DNA from: Acidobacteriota bacterium
GTDB taxonomy: Bacteria > Acidobacteriota > Terriglobia > Terriglobales > Acidobacteriaceae
Assembly: GCA_016196065.1 (NCBI GenBank)
Contig: JACPYL010000010.1
Coordinates: 310,001 to 374,000, forward strand
DNA length: 64,000 nt
Direction of reading: 5' to 3'
This document shows, piece after piece, positions 60,720-64,000 of the stretch. A model generated the notes under the pieces. It was not told the DNA's origin. It saw nothing but the letters and a program-made list of their open reading frames with translations, and did not search any database. Each line of letters begins with the position of its first letter. Position 1 is the stretch's first letter. A program made the position numbers and the translations under genes.

Positions 60720-61661
60720 TCACGCCAGCAGAGAATAATTTCCGTTTTCGTCTTCGTCTTTGATCTCGACGATACCTTTCAACTCCGGATAACTCTTCAA
60801 CAGCATTTCTGGCACAACAACTTTCTGCCTGCCTAACAGATGCTTGAGTTGCAGGGCATTCACGGCTGCCTTTGCCTGGAAATGGTTGTTGGCGATCACG
60901 TACGTGATCTCGGCCTTTCGCGCGATTGCCTCGATTTTCTCTCTCCACTGTTCCAGTTCTGCCGGCTTGTAGAGATAGTTGTAGCGGTCATCGCGATTGT
61001 CGGTGTCGAACCACTGATCGTAATTGCGGCCGTGAAGACGGACATATCCCAAGCCCGACGTCACATGCTCGGTCGGTGCCAAGGATCTTCCCAGCAACGG
61101 CTGATCGATGTTGCAGAAGCCAACGTTGGAACGCATGAACTCAGCGATGGTTTCGGGTTGATCCCAACTCTCGTGTCGGACTTCCACCACACGCGGATAC
61201 TCAATGAACTGCCGCAGCAATTGTTCCAGGTATTCACGATTCAAACTGGTGTTCTTGAATGAAACCGGGAACTGAATCAACAGCGCGCCCAGTTTGCCTT
61301 CCGCAGCCATGGAATCGAGGCCCTCGCGTGCCAATCGTTCATCTTTGTCATTAGGACGAATGCTAGCGGCCGAAGTCGGTTCCGACACCGACAGCGGCGA
61401 GTGTGTGAACGACTGGTGCAGTTTCGCGGTGAAAACAAAATCGCGATTCACTGCCGCTACTTTCCGGCACCACAACCGCCCCAGTTCCGGACGAATGTGT
61501 CCGTAGAAGGAAGTGTTGATTTCGATGACGTCGAAGAATCGCGCCAGAAATTCTACGGGATGAATTTTCTTTCGGGTGACTTCGGGCGGGTAGAGGATTC
61601 CATCCCAATCTCTGTACGACCAGCCGGCCGTCCCAATGCGAATTCGCGCAGGGGTCTCCAT
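60720..61661 (-). CDS. DUF72-family protein (TIM-barrel, YecE-like)
   Basis: 313 residues from the ATG at 61661; the in-frame extension to 61733 looks unlikely. DUF72 marks: RIGTAGWSYRDWDGILYPPE, FFDVIEINTSFYGH, DFVFTAKLHQSFTH, LLIQFPVSFKN and YVRLHGRN, with a C-terminal YVIANNHFQAKAAVNALQL. The family fold is a TIM barrel related to endonuclease IV; its reaction is unknown. Length and motifs are complete. Confidence 0.9.
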   Translation of the reverse strand: METPARIRIGTAGWSYRDWDGILYPPEVTRKKIHPVEFLARFFDVIEINTSFYGHIRPELGRLWCRKVAAVNRDFVFTAKLHQSFTHSPLSVSEPTSAASIRPNDKDERLAREGLDSMAAEGKLGALLIQFPVSFKNTSLNREYLEQLLRQFIEYPRVVEVRHESWDQPETIAEFMRSNVGFCNIDQPLLGRSLAPTEHVTSGLGYVRLHGRNYDQWFDTDNRDDRYNYLYKPAELEQWREKIEAIARKAEITYVIANNHFQAKAAVNALQLKHLLGRQKVVVPEMLLKSYPELKGIVEIKDEDENGNYSLLA

Positions 61662-61781
61662 AAATGCCAGGCCAGATGAGGCAGAGTAGCACAGAGCGAC
61701 GAGCTTCGTGCGGCGAGCTCCCGGATGGGGCACGGTGCGCCCTCGTGTGCGACGTTGTCGCTAGAGGACGATTCGCTCTGG

Positions 61782-62351
61782 TTATTTTCGACTGGAGACC
61801 GGAGTGATGTCCGGGATTTGCCGCACGAAGTCCTGTACGACATATAACTGCCCGTCACTCCAAATGGCCACGAAGGCCACGGCGTTGAAGTCCGGATCGA
61901 GCAGGTTCGAACGGTGCGGAGGCGAATTCATGAACGAGTTGAAGGCCTTTTCCGCGCTGGCGTTGTAGGCGACATTTTCTCCCACGCTATTGAGTGGAAC
62001 TCCGGTCGCGTGCAGGCGTTTCAGCAGATTCGGTTCGCCATCGAACTGATGAGAAAGTTGCCGTTGTTGAATCATCAGCCGGGCATGGGCGCGAGCTGCG
62101 TCCATTAGATCCTGGTTCATGCGAAGCGGAGGCAGACCGGCGTTTTGGCGGCTTTGGTTGGCCAGCGCAAGCAATTCACTCTCGGCGGCGGAGTCCTCGG
62201 TGATGGAAGGCAGGGCCGCCGAGAGCAATTTGGGGGTGGGCTTAGTGGATTTTGTTGCACCGGACGCGACCGCATGCTCTTCGGCGGGCGCGGCGTTCTG
62301 CGCCCATCCAATCGTGGCCAGCGCGAGAACGACGATCCAGGTTCGAAGCAT
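61782..62351 (-). CDS. Secreted CAP-domain (YkwD-like) protein
   Basis: 189 residues with a signal peptide (about 1-17). A low-complexity Ala/Ser/Thr/Lys linker runs to about residue 55. The CAP/SCP domain follows (about 58-180): LLALANQSRQNAGLPPLRMN, ARAHARLMIQQRQLSHQFDG, GENVAYNASAEKAFNSFMNS, PPHRSNLLDPDFNAVAFVAI. The CAP His residues (SHQF and PPHRSN) and Glu in GEN are present, as in YkwD-like bacterial proteins. Role unknown, probably envelope-related. Confidence 0.88.
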   Translation of the reverse strand: MLRTWIVVLALATIGWAQNAAPAEEHAVASGATKSTKPTPKLLSAALPSITEDSAAESELLALANQSRQNAGLPPLRMNQDLMDAARAHARLMIQQRQLSHQFDGEPNLLKRLHATGVPLNSVGENVAYNASAEKAFNSFMNSPPHRSNLLDPDFNAVAFVAIWSDGQLYVVQDFVRQIPDITPVSSRK

Positions 62352-62443
62352 GTCGCGGCTCCAGTTCTTTGTTGCCAGAAGGCGTCAAAGTTCCGCTTTC
62401 CATCTCCGACCCTAGCCTCTAGAATTCAGCCTAGCTACTTACG

Positions 62444-63784
62444 ATGGAGACATTACTGCTAGTTGTCGTGCTCGCCGGAACCCTTGCCCTGCTTGGGGTT
62501 TCACTGGTCCTGCTGCGCCGCTCGTCGATGGCCTCGCAAGTGGATGTAAAAGCGGAAGTTGCGGGCCAGATCGAAGGTCTCAATACGTCCCTTGGCCAGA
62601 AGTTCAGTGCCGCTACTGCCGACATGGCCAGTCGCCTGGAGCAGACCAAAGGGGACCTCCGCCAACAGGTCACAGACCGCATCCAGCAAGGCTTTTCAGA
62701 GATTCGCGGCGCGGTGGAACAGCAGCTCGCTTCGGGCCGGGAAGAGCAGACTCGGCGTCTGGCTGAGGGCCGCACGGAGTTGGCCGGCGCTCTGCTGCTG
62801 ACGACCCAGCAACTGCAATCGGAGTTTCACAAACTCAATCAACAGACCGCGCAGAGCCTGGATTCCATCCGCGATCGGGTCGACCAGAAATTAATGGCGA
62901 TCACTGACCAGGTGCAGCAGAAGCTCGATCAGAACATCAAGGAAGGCTTCGCACAGTTTGAAAAAGTTCAGCAACATTTGAAGAACGCCGAGGAGCAACT
63001 CCGCGAAGTGGGCGTGTTGGGGAACTCCATCAACGACCTAAATAACCTGCTCAAGCTGCCACACCTGCGCGGGCAGTTTGGAGAAGCCAGCCTCGAACGG
63101 CTGCTGGCGGATTTTCTGCCGGCCCACATGTTTGCATTGCAAGCATCGCCCGGCGAGGGCGGAGGGCGCGCCGATGCTGTCATTTACTTTCCGGATCGCA
63201 AGCTCCCGATTGACGCCAAGTTCCCTCGCGAATCGGTGATCGCGCTTTTTGAAAGCAATGACAAGGCGGAAATCGAATTGGCGCGCATCGAACTGGTGCG
63301 CGTGATGAAGGCGGAATCGAAACGCATCCGGCAATACATCCAGCCGGAGAGCGGCACGACCGACATTGCGCTGATGTATCTACCCAGCGAGACGCTATAT
63401 ATGGAAGTGATCCGCAACCGCGAACTTGGCGACTGGATGAACCAGCAACATGTGTTTCCCGTCTCGCCGAACACGTTGCTGATGACGCTGCATACGATTT
63501 CTCTTGTCCACAAATGGTATGAGGTTGCCAAAGGATTTGAGAAGAGTCGCGCCGAACTTGCGAAGGCGCAAAAATCGTTCGACTTCTTCCAGAACCAGTT
63601 CGAAAATGTCGGCAAGAATCTGAATAAAGCGCAGGAGGCCTTCGAAACTGCGCAGCGTCATCTGAAAACCTATCGTGGGAAAGTGTCCGCGCTCAGCGGA
63701 CAGGAACAGTTGGAATTGGATACGACTGCAAGCACCGAAGACAAGCTGCCTCCTCTTCCGTTGCTCGACAAAGCAAGCGCCTAG
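62444..63784 (+). CDS. rmuC: DNA recombination protein RmuC
   Basis: 446 residues. An N-terminal membrane helix (LLVVVLAGTLALLGVSLVLL) is followed by a long coiled coil (about 30-200) and the RmuC nuclease-like core: LRGQFGEASLERLLADFLPA, GGGRADAVIYFPDRKLPIDA, KFPRESVIALFES, IALMYLPSETLYMEVIRN. The D-x-K pattern (IDAKFP) resembles the PD-(D/E)xK nuclease fold. RmuC limits inversions at repeats. Family length is normal. It is divergent from the CAP gene. Confidence 0.92.
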   Translation: METLLLVVVLAGTLALLGVSLVLLRRSSMASQVDVKAEVAGQIEGLNTSLGQKFSAATADMASRLEQTKGDLRQQVTDRIQQGFSEIRGAVEQQLASGREEQTRRLAEGRTELAGALLLTTQQLQSEFHKLNQQTAQSLDSIRDRVDQKLMAITDQVQQKLDQNIKEGFAQFEKVQQHLKNAEEQLREVGVLGNSINDLNNLLKLPHLRGQFGEASLERLLADFLPAHMFALQASPGEGGGRADAVIYFPDRKLPIDAKFPRESVIALFESNDKAEIELARIELVRVMKAESKRIRQYIQPESGTTDIALMYLPSETLYMEVIRNRELGDWMNQQHVFPVSPNTLLMTLHTISLVHKWYEVAKGFEKSRAELAKAQKSFDFFQNQFENVGKNLNKAQEAFETAQRHLKTYRGKVSALSGQEQLELDTTASTEDKLPPLPLLDKASA

Positions 63785-63838
63785 TTGTCGCGGTGGATCG
63801 CGCGTCCGCAAGAATCCAACAGATGGTAGGATTTCCGC

Positions 63839-64000
63839 ATGTCTCTAACTCGGCGCCATTTTATTGCCTTGTCCGCGGCTCTTCCGTGGGCAATCTCTGC
63901 GCACGCGTCTACTTCCATTCCAGTGGGCCTTGAACTCTACTCGGTACGAGACGGGCTGGCGAAGGATCCGGACGCGACAGTGCGTGCGGTCGCGCAGATG
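63839..64000 (+). CDS. Tat-exported sugar phosphate isomerase/epimerase-like protein (3' truncated)
   Basis: Fifty-four codons are visible and the frame is open at the window end. The start MSLTRRHFIALSAALPWAIS is a twin-arginine signal (TRRHFI). After it comes IPVGLELYSVRDGLAKDPDA, which matches the first strand of the xylose-isomerase-like TIM barrel (AP endonuclease 2 family) used by many exported acidobacterial sugar epimerases. The family call is from this one block only. Confidence 0.65.
   Translation, partial: MSLTRRHFIALSAALPWAISAHASTSIPVGLELYSVRDGLAKDPDATVRAVAQM

Overview
The window looks like chromosomal DNA from an Acidobacteriota bacterium, probably of the Koribacter/Terriglobia type. 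This rests on gene content, not on a database search. The signs are a Pkn-type Ser/Thr kinase fused to a TolB-like propeller, two HAF-repeat secreted proteins, a YVTN/lactonase-like propeller lipoprotein, a FecR protein with a Trp/Tyr-rich tail, stand-alone winged-helix regulators, a MEMO/AmrB protein, and short dispersed palindromic repeats between genes. Both strands are densely coded. I saw no rRNA, tRNA, CRISPR array, prophage or intact insertion sequence. The first gene (C25 peptidase) and the last gene (Tat-exported epimerase-like protein) are cut by the window edges.

Layout. 1-9.1 kb: envelope and secreted proteins (gingipain-like peptidase, HAF protein, lipoprotein, kinase-propeller, lactonase-like propeller), ending in a run of stem-loops that may be a structured RNA. 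9.2-20.6 kb: a respiratory and regulatory block with a TonB-family protein, a Crp/Fnr regulator, an 11-haem cytochrome c fused to a membrane cytochrome b, a NapC-like seven-haem cytochrome, a STAS protein, a winged-helix protein without a receiver, an AhbD-like radical SAM/SPASM protein and a phosphofructokinase with PPi-type residues. Five GTGA-N6-TCAC palindromes lie in this block, beside the regulator, the cytochrome gene and the radical SAM gene. 20.7-32.6 kb: cstA with its small partner, ruvC, secreted and FecR proteins, ksgA-amrB, glgA. 32.7-44.3 kb: serine hydrolase, Gfo/Idh oxidoreductase, propeller and TPR proteins, an ExbD-like protein, dinB, an orphan sugar-binding protein, MlaFE-type transporter genes, chrA.

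44.3-56.2 kb: an overlapping NtrC-type regulator / PDZ-containing histidine kinase pair, a small ORF with hairpins, a winged-helix protein, an argD-like aminotransferase, an alpha/beta hydrolase, a MITE-like element, DedA, and a PGPGW-DUF58 pair. 56.4-64 kb: a 57-residue secreted peptide gene with its own promoter and terminator, a degenerate GGDEF-motA-motB operon, an S1C protease, DUF72 and CAP proteins, rmuC, and the truncated right-edge gene.

Functional links I infer: (i) a Crp/Fnr regulator whose recognition helix matches that of E. coli CRP probably controls itself, multihaem electron transport and haem maturation; (ii) the degenerate GGDEF protein probably modulates the MotAB stator encoded immediately downstream; (iii) the sensor kinase and NtrC-type regulator form a translationally coupled two-component system with sigma-54 output. 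The most novel-looking elements are the stem-loop RNA near 9.0 kb, the CRP-like regulon, the secreted micro-gene near 56.6 kb, the small ORF near 49.1 kb and the MITE-like element at 52.3-52.6 kb.
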